From contig CM074140.1 of assembly GCA_037178625.1 (NCBI GenBank), forward strand, positions 2,170,001 through 2,234,000: a DNA stretch of 64,000 nt, in the 5' to 3' direction. The stretch's first letter is position 1; every line of letters starts with the position of its first letter. The notes beneath the pieces are model-generated. The model ran no database searches. It was not told the origin of the DNA and saw only the letters and a list, made by a program, of their open reading frames with translations. The position numbers and the translations under genes were made by a program. This stretch comes from Skeletonema tropicum. Its lineage: Eukaryota > Bacillariophyta > Thalassiosirophyceae > Thalassiosirales > Thalassiosiraceae. Positions 40,359-52,600 of the stretch are shown here, one piece after another.

Positions 40359-41677
40359 GAGTGAGCAATAGGAATAGTAGACCGTCTTTGTTTGGGTACC
40401 GTTATGCCATCAAGATAATAGAAGGGTCCAGTGATAGAGATAGACAGAGTAGAGCTAGCTAACTAGTAGCTAGAAAGTCGACGATATATAAACTAATAAA
40501 ATATATTTTAGACAAAGAACTACATCATTTGAATTTGATGTTCCTAAATACATATTGCTAGAGCGTTGAATATACTCTCGTTCGTAGTTCTCGCATAGTG
40601 AAAAATTTGGATATCGATGTGGATCGTCAAATCAAGGTCAAGGCAATTCTCTGCACACTACCTCTTTCATCATCTTGTCTGTAAGAGTAAGAGGACAAAG
40701 AGTGGCAGTCTTTCCCCAATTCCACATTCATTACTTCGTTAACCTAAGCTCCACAAAGACACATCGAACTTTCACATCAAATATCAGAATCCACCTGTGA
40801 ATTGGCATTGAAATTTGACATCAGTGGAAGCATTTGAAGTTTACCCTTGTGGTAAATAGGTGAATGAAGCGGCCGAAGGAAGAGTCAGAGCTCACCTCTC
40901 CATCATGTTCCGAAGGGGCACATCACAACCAGATCCAGATTTGATGCTTGTCGTGACAATAATCAATCATCATCAATGTCTGAGCCTGAATCAACGCATG
41001 TCCGTATGTCTCGTCCGAGCAGAGCTAGAGAGTCGAGGAGTTAGAAAATGAAGTACAGTTCATGAACTTTGCAGGGATCGCAGCTTACACGGGCCGAGCC
41101 AAACTATCTATCCATCTTTCTGATCTAGATTATAGAGTCGGTCCTTCGGCCAGTTGAGCAAAATCATCGTCATAGTCAGGGTCAAGAGATCTCGATCTTC
41201 AGCTTCAGGCAGAAGGCAGAAACATATCCTTGTGTTTCAAGGAACGTATTGACTTTTTGGAGGAGTAGAAAAATATCTCTCATCTGCTTTGTGTTATCTA
41301 CTGTACAGTGACGATTAAGCCATTGTTGATGCATCAATCAGGCAGAGTGTAATAGAAGGAGAAGCTGGCGCATGCATATAAGAAGTAAGGACCTTCATCT
41401 TCAGGACACTGCGAATACAGTTTTGATGTGACAGGAGAAAAGATACCTCTCTTCAGCTTGACACCACAAACCCACCGCACGCACCACCACCACAAAAATC
41501 ATCACACAACTAACATATCATCACCCAAGCCCATCACGTGATCGTGTCGGAACGTCTGAGTGCCTACCAACAACTGATCAATCAGCGTCGCAGATAAGTG
41601 AGGAGGTTCTAAATCAGCTAATAATTCTTGACTGAGAGCATCTGTGCCTCCTCTACGAGAAGAAGACTTCACACACG
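40359..41677. other. Intergenic, no gene recognised
   Basis: 1.3 kb between two plus-strand genes. No open frame with protein-like composition, repeat or RNA gene was recognised. It presumably holds the 3' UTR of the left gene and the upstream region of the methyltransferase gene. Confidence 0.4.
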
Positions 41678-42867
41678 ATGGCCGAACCAAAAAAATATTC
41701 GTCGCTGCAAGTCGAGAAAACTGAAGTGTGGACAAACGAAGAGTTTGAAGCATTTATAGATACAGAATTGACGAAAGACCCTCTCCATAAAGATTATCCG
41801 GAGCTGTTTCAAAGAGGTGAGTTTTGTTTGCCGTCTTATTCTTAATTGGAACTTAAGTATCACTCGTTTTGCAGAGACAGAATAAGCATAACCATGTTGT
41901 TCCTATTACAGCACCCAAAATAATATCCCTATGGCGACAGCGTTATGAAGGAAATGCACCTCTGTGGAAGCGGCTCTTCAAGGCGGAGCGTGTCTTGAAG
42001 GAATTCATCGAGGCAGCTCCTTTCATCGACGCAATCGAACGTTTGGTTCTAAGCACCGAGCTGAAAGACGGAGAAAAATTTCGTATCATTGATTTGGCAT
42101 GCGGGAGGGGATATTTATCAATGTTCCTATCCGAACTACTACCTCCAGAAAGAGTGGAACGATGTATCTTGGTGGATAAGCAGTGGCCAATGCATAACAT
42201 GACCCCAAAGGAACATCATATCAATTGGAACCACATTTATGGTAGTTTTAAGGACAGCTCCATCCCATACAATTATTATGAGTCGTGGCCGGTGAAGCTC
42301 AACACATCCAAAGTAAACTTGAAGAATTCAAAAGAGGTAACCAACATGGAAGAGCGTTTATTCCAGAACAAAGGTCCAATAGTCTTGGTCGCAGTCCATC
42401 TATGTGGCACACTGAGCCTCAGAGCAGTCGAATTATTCAATCGGAATCCAGAAACTAAATTCTTTTGCTTGAAGCCCTGCTGCCTACCAACAATGGTCCA
42501 TGCAAAGCGTCACGAGATATTCAAATTGGGGGACCATTCCTTCCCAGCGAAAGAGGTATGCATGTCAGGGAAGTGGAAGAAGGGTGAATGGCATGGTCCT
42601 CCACGTTCTGTAACCAAGCTATATTTTGAGCGTTGGGCAGATCACCTGTACTTGGGGATTGATGACAAGGATGCGACAAAGATTAAGAAGACAATTATGG
42701 TGCAACGACATGGAGGTTATCAGAATGAGTTCCTTTTGGCGGAACGATTGCCTGAGACAAATCCTGTTTGGGACGTGTTGCAGCAACAACAACCAGTGGA
42801 AGGAGAATCTAATGATGATGAAGATGTAACAAACAACATTTGCCGGCCCGTTAGTGATAATTGTTAG
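41678..42867 (+). CDS. Class I SAM methyltransferase-like protein, two exons
   Basis: Exons 41678-41816 and 41912-42867 give 364 aa. The 95-nt intron (GTGAGT...TTACAG, phase 1) is required: without it the long frame lacks an ATG, and with it LFQR joins APKIISLWRQRYEG in frame. A nearer AG (41874) would give a stop, so the acceptor at 41911 is chosen. The SAM-binding loop is visible as FRIIDLACGRGYLSMFLSEL, with an acidic residue after the next strand (CILVDKQWP). Downstream, VAVHLCGTLSLRAVELF and FFCLKPCCLP resemble the HLCG and CC motifs of TRM13/METTL25-type methyltransferases. An RNA or protein substrate is therefore possible but not shown. No targeting signal is evident. Confidence 0.78.
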
Positions 42868-43637
42868 TGACAACCTCTTTGGTTAGAGTATGTCATGATG
42901 TAAGATATAAATGGAATGATAATTATTACCCCTAGAGGCAGAGCCAAGTTTCGAGTTCGAGAGTCTATCTTGATATCACTACCGTCTAAGAATTTTTCAT
43001 CTGATGCACTGAAATCATGGTACTGCTTACATCATAAGGTTTGCTTTACGCTTCACCTCGCCTCTAGAGAGTCAATAACATTAACTTTGATAGTACCACC
43101 ATCGGACGGATGGATGCATCATCCCACCATGTAGCGAGCATGCACCATTCTGCTTGATAAGAATAACACATTTTGGGCACTTTCGTTCTTTTAAGAAAAG
43201 AAGCCCATTTTCATGCTGGAACCGACAATCTGAGTGTCGCGGACCCACCTTTTTTGAGTCGTGTTAAAAAAATTTGTACGGCGTTCGTCGTGCTTTGAGA
43301 TTGATCTCTCGTGACTGAAGTTTTTAAAAGGTCATCAAAAAGTGGGGCCGACTTACTAGTACCTTTATGACGGCGAACAACTAGCGTACCTACATTTTTA
43401 ACCGACACTCAGATTGTCGGTTCCTCCCCCGAATTTGAATTTGAATATATTCAAAATCAAAAGATGTGCTGACTGCTTGATTGACGGCGCTTGCATGAAT
43501 TGTGACGAATGAGCACAACTACTAATAACAGTAGCGGAGGCAAGCACACGCCCATTACGATCTGTTAACATCATAATAATCACTTAGACCAACAAAGTGG
43601 AGTCTTCCTACGGAGCAACAACTCAATTGCAGCCATT
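42868..43637. other. Intergenic with MITE-like element and TTTGAA palindrome
   Basis: 770 bp between the methyltransferase stop and the MYND gene start. It contains an inverted-repeat element (43218-43424) and, beside it, the palindrome TTTGAATATATTCAAA at 43440-43455. No gene. Confidence 0.5.
43218..43424. repeat. MITE-like element, 207 bp, 22-bp perfect inverted ends
   Basis: The left end begins GGAACCGACAATCTGAGTG. The reverse complement forms the right end, finishing CAGATTGTCGGTTCC. The interior has further partial complementarity. No clear target duplication and no coding capacity. Confidence 0.7.
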
Positions 43638-46600
43638 ATGGAGGAGCATAGCCCCACAGAAGCAGCACACCCAGAGGAGGCGGGCGGCGACGACACGTTC
43701 ACACAAGCCGCCAAAGCCCTCAACATTGACGTTAACAACGAAGACACAGACACAGCACTAGCTTTACGCAACTACATCCGAATCCTTGAAACTTTGATCC
43801 AATTGGACGCAATATTAGATCATAATGATGATGATGATGTCAACATAGTGGACGAATTATCGGAAGAGCAAAAAGAGCAGTTTAAATCAACGCGCGTGGT
43901 ATTACGTGAAGAGAGAAAGGCGATGGCTAGAGTGATTAAATGGGATCCTGATGTTGACCTTGATGCATTTCAACTACTTGGAACAGTTGGGTTCTGTCGA
44001 TGATGATGATGATGAGGAGGAGGAGGAGGAGTTTGCCGACGAACGTGACGACAGTCGCCCAACTGCACGGAAAATTGAACAAGTTAGATCTAGACGACGC
44101 CGATAATGTCTTGAATACTACCGAAGAGACTGTGGAGACAAATGATGACGACGATGAGTATGAGTACACCGACCTCATCTACGGAGATCCAGATGAGGAT
44201 GAATATTTACCCATCATTGTATTGGGTGAGATGCACCGGAAGGAAAAACTCCCAGCTTCAACATGATGATGAACCACCAAATGAAACAGTCGTCAAGGCG
44301 CTACGAGCACACTTTCTCTCCGAACGGTTTGATGATATGACAATTCTATGTCATGGAAGTTTCCTCAAATGCATGAAAGCTATCGGGGCAACGCCAAGTG
44401 CCAAAGATCCTCTAGTGTATGAAGCAAAGTACAATTTTGATTCAGAAGATGAGGATGATAAGTGGAAGGTACAAAAGCATGATGCAGAGGTGCGTTTGAT
44501 GCGTTATAGAGAATTAATTGACGCCATGTCGGCGAAGGGGATCAAGGCTGGTGATGATTGGGTGTTGCGGGGGACATATTCCGATGGTTATGAAGGGGGG
44601 ACGGATCGTTGTCAAGACTCCTTGACTTTGGAACAGATGTTGGCTTTTGCTCAGGCAATGTCGTATGGACTCTACTATTACACCAACTTTGACAATCTTT
44701 ACGTTGGACGTGGAGTGGGCGTGTCAAAGGTGGCAACCATCACACGTGCAATGGGAGGATTCAAGGATATGGAGATGGATATTGACGAAGGTATCTTGAA
44801 TAGACAATGTATGGATCTTGCGAGACGATATGGAGAGCTGAAATGTCCTTTGGGGCCGGAGGCTGTCTTCAAAGCAGAGCGAGAGGGAGGAGCGGGGGGA
44901 GAGAATAGCCGAAAGGGCAAGAAGAATAACCGAGGCAAAGTTCAAAAGAAGAGTGGATGGGGCAGCAAACCTCATTCCGAGGAGATTAGGACCAAACTTT
45001 CTGGACTACTTGAGACTATGGGTAAGCATCTACTACCAACAGATGCGACGGGGGCATTTGTCTTTAATGCAGCAGAGATGCTTGAATGTGCAGCACAGTA
45101 TGATCCTGCTGTTGCTAGGTCACTAATCAATCTCGAAGGGTCTCATTGTGGTTCCCTTGCAATTATTCTCAGTTTGAGGGCGAATAAATTTGCAGAGGCA
45201 GCACATGCAAAAGGTGAGGTTATCAAGGAGAGGATTTGGCGTCAATGTTCCTCGGCTCTGATTGGTGCACTATGTTATTCCGTCAAGACCCTCTTTACTG
45301 AACACAAGGAGGAGGAGGATGAAGAGATTGACGCAGTGACCACCTTCTTCTTCAAAAAGATTTTACCAGAGCTTGTCATTGGTGTAGAATCATGTGTACC
45401 TCAAGCGAGGTCCTCCGCACTTGAGAATCTCCTTCAAGCATTATCGACAGCGCCACCTACCGTGCTGATGCGCTTTATGGAGAAGAAGGGATCATGGGCT
45501 CGAATTGAATCGGCCTGCCGGACTAGTCTTGATGAGTGCATTAATTCAGCAAACGAGCTCAAATCATCTGGCACTTGGATGAACCACATGAAACATGTAA
45601 CGTTGACAAAAGCTGCTCATTTTCTAGAGTGTCTATGTGTGCGATCGTTTCAACTTCAAAACGCCGAACAGTATGGTGACTCCTTCTCCGTAGTTGCACC
45701 GACATCTCTGACCGAAAAGATGATCAAAAGAGGTGTCATCCCGCTGCTGATGGATATTGCGAAAGCAGATGTCGGTTCCCCTTCGAACAAAGCTATGGAA
45801 TCGCTTGCTAGTATTTCTCGGGTGAAAGATTGCAGGACAATTATGCTTCAGGACGAGGGTGGTCTCGAGCTAGTAAAGAGGGCCCTTTCAACGAAAGATT
45901 CGGAAATGTTTGCTTCGACTATACTGTTGGTGCTTCACTTACTTTGGGACGAGGAATGGGCCGAGCCACTCTCATCGATTGAACCTGGAATTACATCAAC
46001 AACAATTAGGTGGGGCCTGTTTGCAATGAACAGTATCATTGAACGTGCTCAGGATAGGGTGAAGGAGAAAGAAGCTTTGGTCGCAGAATGGAACAAGCTA
46101 AACCAGGAAGCATGGGATTTGGACGAGGGAGATGAAAAGGAAAGGATGGAGAGAGAGAGGGATGAAGTGCTCAAGAAATTTGCAGGAACAGGAAGTGAGT
46201 TTGAGCTAGAGACTAGCAAGAACTTTACACCGTTGGATCGCCTCCTACTACGCTGCTGCTTATTGATGCAGGTTGTTTCGAAACTTGAGGGTGGGCCCGA
46301 ACAGCTAGTTCAATGTGGTGGCCTCTCGTTGATTTCGTCGTGTATTGACATTCCTATTCGAGATACTCAAGTAGCAGCGGTCACTGCACTTAGAAACGCT
46401 TTTGTAGTCCTCGGAACGGATGGAATTATTCCCTCGAATTTCAATGATCCTGCCCATTTGGTTCGGGCGCTGTGCAGTGCTGGCGTGTACTTGGTTGATA
46501 CTCCTAATCTCATCATCATGATGGCTGAGACGGCTGGTCGGCTAAAAGCTGTTCCCATTTGGCTTCCCTATTTCGACCAACTCCCTGAATATATGCAGGC

Positions 46601-46961
46601 ATTTGTTAAGATTGTGCCGCCCGATTTATGAGGGTCTCGCAGAACGTCCGGAAGACGTGCAAATGGTGGATCCTATCTCAAATGCAAATCTTACTGGGAA
46701 GTTGAGTTGCTGCAGTGGATGTGGTAAAACTGGAATCAAAACGTGGTTCATTTAGTAAATGTTCAGGTTGTTATGAGAGATCCTATTGCTCCAGAGAGGT
46801 AAGACCCACCTGCCCGCATTTTAACTTACTTTTATGATGAAGCAAATATGTATGCTCACCTTCTTTTACTCATCACACAATGCTTCAATCGTCCGCAGTG
46901 TCAAAAAGTCCATTGGAAAAAAGGCCACAAACATGAGTGCAAGAAAGCGAATAAGAAGTAG
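43638..46961 (+). CDS. MYND-type zinc-finger protein with five apparent +1 frameshifts
   Basis: ATG at 43638. The long central frame (to 46631) is helical and armadillo-like in appearance: ALENLLQAL, SNKAMESLASISRV, QVAAVTALRNAFVVL. The C-terminus is a MYND finger assembled across a 100-nt intron (46799-46898): CCSGCGKT, then SKCSGCYERSYCSRE joined to CQKVHWKKGHKHEC, stop at 46959-46961. MYND fingers mediate protein-protein contacts. To read it through, the frame must move by +1 near 43971 (TTTCAAC), 44073 (GGAAAATT), 44252 (CTCCCAG), 46620 (CCGCCCG) and 46732 (CTGGAATC). Each flanking frame encodes plausible sequence, for example the acidic stretch after 43990. Most sites involve short homopolymers, so assembly errors are likely, but a decaying gene is possible. 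Confidence 0.7.
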
Positions 46962-47062
46962 ATCAAGCGCAAGCTTGTGGGTTTGGTTTATTCGTAATAG
47001 TAGAAAGATGTTATTTGTTTTATTATAGTCGTCCACTTCATCTCTCCCTCGCTCTATCCTGT

Positions 47063-49126
47063 CTAACAAAGATAAGGACTCGATAGGGTTGCAAATCCAC
47101 TCGCAACACCGCCCTCATCTACACCACTAAACTTGGTTCGCAACAAAAAACCAGCATATTCATTATGCACCACTTCACCATCACCCGACGTTACAATAGC
47201 CCCAAAGCAACCCAATTCAGAAATACTCATACCAGTCCCCTCCACTTGACCATTTCGTAATAGAATAGCTCGCTGCTGTGGAGGAAAGAGACGTTCCATC
47301 AAGATGAACTCGGATAAATCGGGACTCAATGTCACATCCTTGTTACCCTCATCGTCGACAGTGATGGTACAATTTTCTTTCAATTTGTTTGCCAAATTAT
47401 CACCGTAGTAATTATATCCCCCACCCTCACGCTGTGGCTTCAAGACATACTGCCCCTGAGCATCGTTGAATAATACATCCTTCACAGCCTCCATATCATC
47501 CTCATTGGCATCAGCACCAAGACTGTACAAACCAGCAAATGCCGTACGGATCTGTGCAGCAACATCTGGCTCATCCTCAAAGAATTGTTCCACAGCCCCC
47601 CTACGAGCCAACTCCTGCTGTACCTTCTTCGTCCCGGCAAGATGATATCCCAAATTAGGACACTTGGCAGCACACCCTCGTTCGAGACGTTCACGTGCCA
47701 ACCATTCAATTCCAGATCCATCCTCAGTGTTGTATCCCGAGGGATAGTCGGTGGGAGCATATCCTGCTCGAAAGTATACCACTGCCACTTCTTGTACTGC
47801 TCCATCATTATCATCGTTTGGAATGGTAAGTCGTCCACTCGCTTCATCCAAGACAACTTTCTTGTAAATCTCCCCCAATGACAGTCGTACCACGGGAATC
47901 TCATGATTGTCCCACAATGCAAATTCCAATAAACGTTGATCGACGGTATTTGTTTCGTTTGGCTGGACGACGAATAAAATGACTGGCTCAATCGCAGCAG
48001 CATTACGATTATCATAAGCTGCAGCAATATTGACCCTAGCACAATATCGATTATATGCCACAGCCATAGCAGCAGGTAGACGAATCATTGCCAAACTTTG
48101 AGGCACTCCCCTCTTCATGATGATGTTCTCACCACCACTACTACCATCATCCTCCTTGTTGTTACCACTAGTAGTAGTAGCCGTTGTTGTACTTGTACCC
48201 ATGACAGCACGCTCATTGACCTCCAAAAAGTCATCCAATCCAGTAACAAACCTCCTTGTCAAAAATCCATGTAATTTCGCCACACTCGATGCCAACCCTG
48301 CAAATGATGATGCAATTGTATTCAATTCCACCTGTTTAATCGAATACTTCTCCTCACTACTACTACTAGCACTACTACTACTTGAACTACTTTTATGAAG
48401 CATGTAATCACTCCTCAACACACCCAATCGATCCGCCCCCCTGGCATGCTTATTATTATTGTTACCATCCTCATCCTCCTCCTCCTCTTGTGTCAAATAA
48501 ATCGCCTCGTACAAACTCCACAACTTCCCCGTAAACTCATCCACATGCCGTACCCCCTCCAACGTGTCCTTTAAAAACGTTCCGTTCCTCGAAATACGAT
48601 CGACCAACACGTTCAATGGGGTGGATAGCACGATGCCATGTTGGAATTGGTCATGGGGGTAAGCTTGTGGTAGTAATGAGATTGGTGCGGTAATGTAGGA
48701 GGATGATTGCTGTTGCTGCTGTTGTTGCTGGACTTGTAGGCCATTGGCGGCAGAGAAGGAAATTGTGTAGTCGACTAGATTAGTGAGTGTTGTTGGTGAG
48801 AGGTGCGGTACTACTGCTGCTGCTACTGCTGGAGTGCTGCTTGAGCTTGTGGTGGTTGACATGGTTTCGTCACTGTCACTGTCACTGTCACTGCCACTGC
48901 CACTGCTATTGTTGCTTTTGCTTTCTAGCAGAGAGGATGATGATGATGATGATGAGGATGGAGAAGCGGGGTAGTTGAAGTTTGTTTTGAAAATTAGTTT
49001 TTGATGGGTTGATGTTGTGAAGGCGAGTGCTCCTGACGCTGAGTGAGAGTTATGATAATAATAATAATGAAAGCAACAACAGATGATGTAGAAGAAGAGG
49101 TGCGATGCTACTGCTTGACGAATCAT
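47063..49126 (-). CDS. GSS: Glutathione synthetase, probably plastid-targeted
   Basis: Joins gamma-glutamylcysteine and glycine with ATP to make glutathione (EC 6.3.2.3). Family blocks are clear: SIKQVELNTIASSFAGLAS (substrate binding), KCPNLGYHLAGTKKVQQELA, QYVLKPQREGGGYNYYG (Gly-rich ATP-binding), ILMERLFPP, ELGCFGAIV, and a C-terminal LLRTKFSGVDEGGVASGFATLSSPYL. The frame is open upstream to 49348 with ATGs at 49321, 49255, 49225 and 49126. I chose 49126 because it starts a hydrophobic leader (HLFFYIICCCFHYYYY) followed by SASGALAF-TTST, resembling a plastid signal with the conserved Phe. Longer starts would bury that leader. Low-complexity inserts (poly-Ser, Asp-Ser, poly-Gln near residue 135) are unusual for the enzyme. 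Its 3' end lies 101 bp from that of the MYND gene. Confidence 0.92.
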   Translation of the reverse strand: MIRQAVASHLFFYIICCCFHYYYYHNSHSASGALAFTTSTHQKLIFKTNFNYPASPSSSSSSSSSLLESKSNNSSGSGSDSDSDSDETMSTTTSSSSTPAVAAAVVPHLSPTTLTNLVDYTISFSAANGLQVQQQQQQQQSSSYITAPISLLPQAYPHDQFQHGIVLSTPLNVLVDRISRNGTFLKDTLEGVRHVDEFTGKLWSLYEAIYLTQEEEEDEDGNNNNKHARGADRLGVLRSDYMLHKSSSSSSSASSSSEEKYSIKQVELNTIASSFAGLASSVAKLHGFLTRRFVTGLDDFLEVNERAVMGTSTTTATTTSGNNKEDDGSSGGENIIMKRGVPQSLAMIRLPAAMAVAYNRYCARVNIAAAYDNRNAAAIEPVILFVVQPNETNTVDQRLLEFALWDNHEIPVVRLSLGEIYKKVVLDEASGRLTIPNDDNDGAVQEVAVVYFRAGYAPTDYPSGYNTEDGSGIEWLARERLERGCAAKCPNLGYHLAGTKKVQQELARRGAVEQFFEDEPDVAAQIRTAFAGLYSLGADANEDDMEAVKDVLFNDAQGQYVLKPQREGGGYNYYGDNLANKLKENCTITVDDEGNKDVTLSPDLSEFILMERLFPPQQRAILLRNGQVEGTGMSISELGCFGAIVTSGDGEVVHNEYAGFLLRTKFSGVDEGGVASGFATLSSPYLC

Positions 49127-49611
49127 TAGGCGCTGCGTATCTATTGATAGCGTGTTGTTGATTGTGCGTATTGCATATTGATTGAAGATGTTGTGCGCAG
49201 CTGCATTGTAGGCTTCGGCTTTCATTGTTCTTTGATTTCTGCCATCTATCGACATCGATCCTAGCCGTGCGTACCTTCCACGTGGAAGTGTGGGGTGAGA
49301 AGACGGGCATCTCTGTCGCATCAAAAAGTCCTCAGCCTGCCACGCCACCTTCTCATCATTCAGATCACTTCAGATGAACAGTCTTCTTAACTTATCTTCT
49401 CTAAATAAATACAAAGTTAATCAGATTAGATATCTATGATACTAAAAGGGACCTGCTTCGGTACAACTGTACGGTCTTTTCTATTGCCGAATGGCTTTCC
49501 AGACAGCAAGACGGGAAACTTCCCGTAGGAGTCAAGGACTCCTCTTAAACGCCGAAGCGTCTGTAACCAGGTGAGAGTGCTCCTGCGACACATAGTTTGG
49601 ACTCAATTCTT

Positions 49612-52600
49612 TCAGTCAGGGTGGTGCTGTTTCCGTTTCTTCCTCTTCGGCGGAGCATGGCGTTGAGTGGTAGCTAACAATGTGGCCTCCCCAAAAACTA
49701 CGGACTCTGCTTTGCGTTTCTTGTTCAATAGTGAATGTGTCTGTTGCAATGGCGTGGGGTCTGTGACCAAGATTTTCCCCCGAGTTTTGGGACCTCCCGG
49801 GATAATTCGCTTGTTGTTGCGACGTCGCTTTGCGCGCTCCTTGCCTTTTGAGTGCTTGACTGCGGCAGAAGCTTTCTTTGCTGGAAGCGGTTTGATCTTA
49901 GATTGGCCATTTCGGCTCCTCTCATTGCTCTGTGTTGGGCGTTGACGCCGCCTCGATTGGACTGCCCGTACTGCAGGTGGTACAGGCCTGTTGGTACTCG
50001 CTAGCCACAACAGCATCGCCACCCTACTTCGGGTGTCTAACAGCTGGAAATCTCCCTCATTGTACGAGGAAGGGGACAGAGGGATCTGCTGAGCCAGCAT
50101 AGTCGCATTAGCGAGGACAAACAATCCACAGTCGTGTCCATTGGTTTGTTTCGGAGAATTGTTGGAGGCATCTACTAGTGACCACTATGCTTTCCAATCG
50201 TCACTCGGTACCCCGTGAAGTTCACTGTATTTGTCCCCCAAATACCTTAACATTGTAGTCAGATACAATTGATTGCCCGGCTTCCTACCTTGGGAATCCC
50301 ACAGGGTAATAACCTTTGTTTCTGTATTCGCCCTGAGTAATAGCCAGTGAGTTCTAGAGTGGTTGATCGGCACGAAGATCTCTTTCACTCCCAAAATCTT
50401 ATTCTTCCTCCTTAAACGATTTCCCCAGCGTTTAACGCCGTCAAAGTTGTAGGACGGAGCAGACCTGCCGTCAGCCCCCGTACGTAGGAGGGTTGACATG
50501 AAGAATGAGTTGAAGATGTAGACGTGTTGCCGATTCACCTTTGGGAGGAGGACTCTTAGGAGATAGCCATTTATAACTTCATCATTGAGCCACTGAGGGG
50601 GTCGCAAAGACCGCATTGCATCACGCCGAACCTTGTCCCCTCCTTGGAGGCATAACTGAAAATTAGCTGGCACGTCCCGCAAAAGGGCTCCAACTTGACA
50701 TCGGTGTAAGTCTTCATCCGAGTTCCTTTGCAGAAGCCCAATGCGGTCCTGTTGTTGCGGACTCACAGCCGGTGGTAGAGTTGTAGGAGGCTGGGTAGGT
50801 AGGGCGCTCGGCTGGGCTGTACGCCTTGCTTTTTTCGGGAGAAAGATGGGAGCGAGTGCTTTTGGTTTGCGCGCAGGTGCGGCAGTCTTTGAAGTACCCT
50901 GTGGCTTTGATTTGCGATCTTCTCGTTGCTTGGCACCAGTCGTGACTTGCCCAGAAGGAGGCTCTAAAAGCCCGCCTGATTCATCCCCCGCAGCTTGCCT
51001 GCTTGCTACCGCTGCGTTCAACCAGTATTGTAGTTCAGAGGTCGGTTTCCCATAGAGCTCGTCCGTCGGAATTTCAAGGAGACATCGTGCTTCAGCTGAG
51101 AGCCCATCGGATCCAAGATTAAGCTGATGTTCGATCTCTTTCAAAATCTCTTCTCTTGATGCAAGTGCTTTGGTTCCTTGCGTTCGATGATGTTTCGTGA
51201 GATTCCTACAGATCCACTGTGTATGCGTGAGCGAGAGTAGCTTGTCCAGGAAGCCGCTTGTCCAACTGTCGATGGTCAGAAACGAATGGTTCTTTAAAAG
51301 ATGCTCCTTCTGCATCTGGAGAAACTCCTTGGATACTTTCCCCTCCATCACGTTTCTCCATCCAATCCTATCTAAGCTATTACCCACTCTACGCATCTGT
51401 TGAGACATCCTCCATCCCTGACTATGCACCATGTCCACGAATAGAGTGCTGCCCTGAAGAGAGATAAAAAGGGGTAGCCACTTCTGTATGCACGTATGCG
51501 TGCAATGTCCCTCCATCCACTCTTGTAGATCGTTTATACTGTCAAGCAATAGCCCCCTCCTAATTCTACTCTTACAGCGGTTCAGGTGATCCGCTGTTTC
51601 AAAGCAACCGCAGTTCGGACATTTATCGGAGGCATTTTTGTCATATCTAGTTATCATTTGACCAGTTCCACAATACCCGGAGCATTGTTTCGCATACCAC
51701 AGATTGAACATCTTAGGCCTGCGGTCGAGAAGCAGGCGCAATGGTTCCCAAGCAACAGAGTCGAATATATCAGGGTGTAGGAGTTGTTCATCGGCATAGA
51801 ACTGTCGTGCTTTCACCTTCCCTACGTGATACCGTAGGTCCTTTGCTAAGTCTGCAGTCTGTTTGATTCCATCGATGATAACAACCGCTGCTTCTAGCGG
51901 TAAGCTCAGAGTGACCGGGAGAGAGGAGAAATTTTCAATTGCTCTCTTTATGGCTGCTTTTGCCCTGAAATCGCAGTCTACGTTCAGTCTAGCTTCCAGA
52001 GCCAGGCAAGCATAGCCCAAGCTGTCGTCCTGGTGTGCTTTCACATGAGACAGCTTGTGCGCAAGAGCCGAGACACTTTGGATTTTCCGCAGGACCCGGA
52101 GAATGTCGTTGTTCTTCGCCGATCCTGGGACACGATCGTATTTTCTGGAAAACGTGAGAATAGTTCCTTTGTTGTCACAAAAGATGTTTGCATTGGACAA
52201 TGGCACTCCATAGTGTTCCTCTATTGTCAGTAGGATAAGGTGGATAGCCAACATCCCTAGCTGTTCTCCTCGATAGCTATTTGCCCATTTAGAGTGCTCC
52301 GTGAATTCTCCTTTAAGCCACTGTTGAGACTCTGCGCAGTAAAAAACCCAAGCCGCACCGCAGATCTCTGGCGCCAACTTTTTCATGTATGACCCGTCTG
52401 TACAACAGAACAATGAGCCTCGTTGAATAGCTTCCACAATCCACGAGGGATCCTATGAGAAGCTGATACTATCCCACATCCATTCCCCCCCTTTACTGCG
52501 GAGACGCTCAAGAAATGTAGTAGGGGCTACGACTTCTGGCTGGCTGGCCAGTGGCGGTCCTTGTGCTAGCAGTTTGATGGAACCATCTTCGTATTCCAGA

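Noticed and set aside
41869..42867. Methyltransferase gene starting at 41869
   Set aside because: That position is a TTG inside an intron; an upstream ATG exon splices in frame to 41912.
43638..44266. One intron replacing the first three frameshifts of the MYND gene
   Set aside because: The interval encodes continuous acidic, protein-like sequence in the two other frames, and no convincing GT-AG pair gives an in-frame join.
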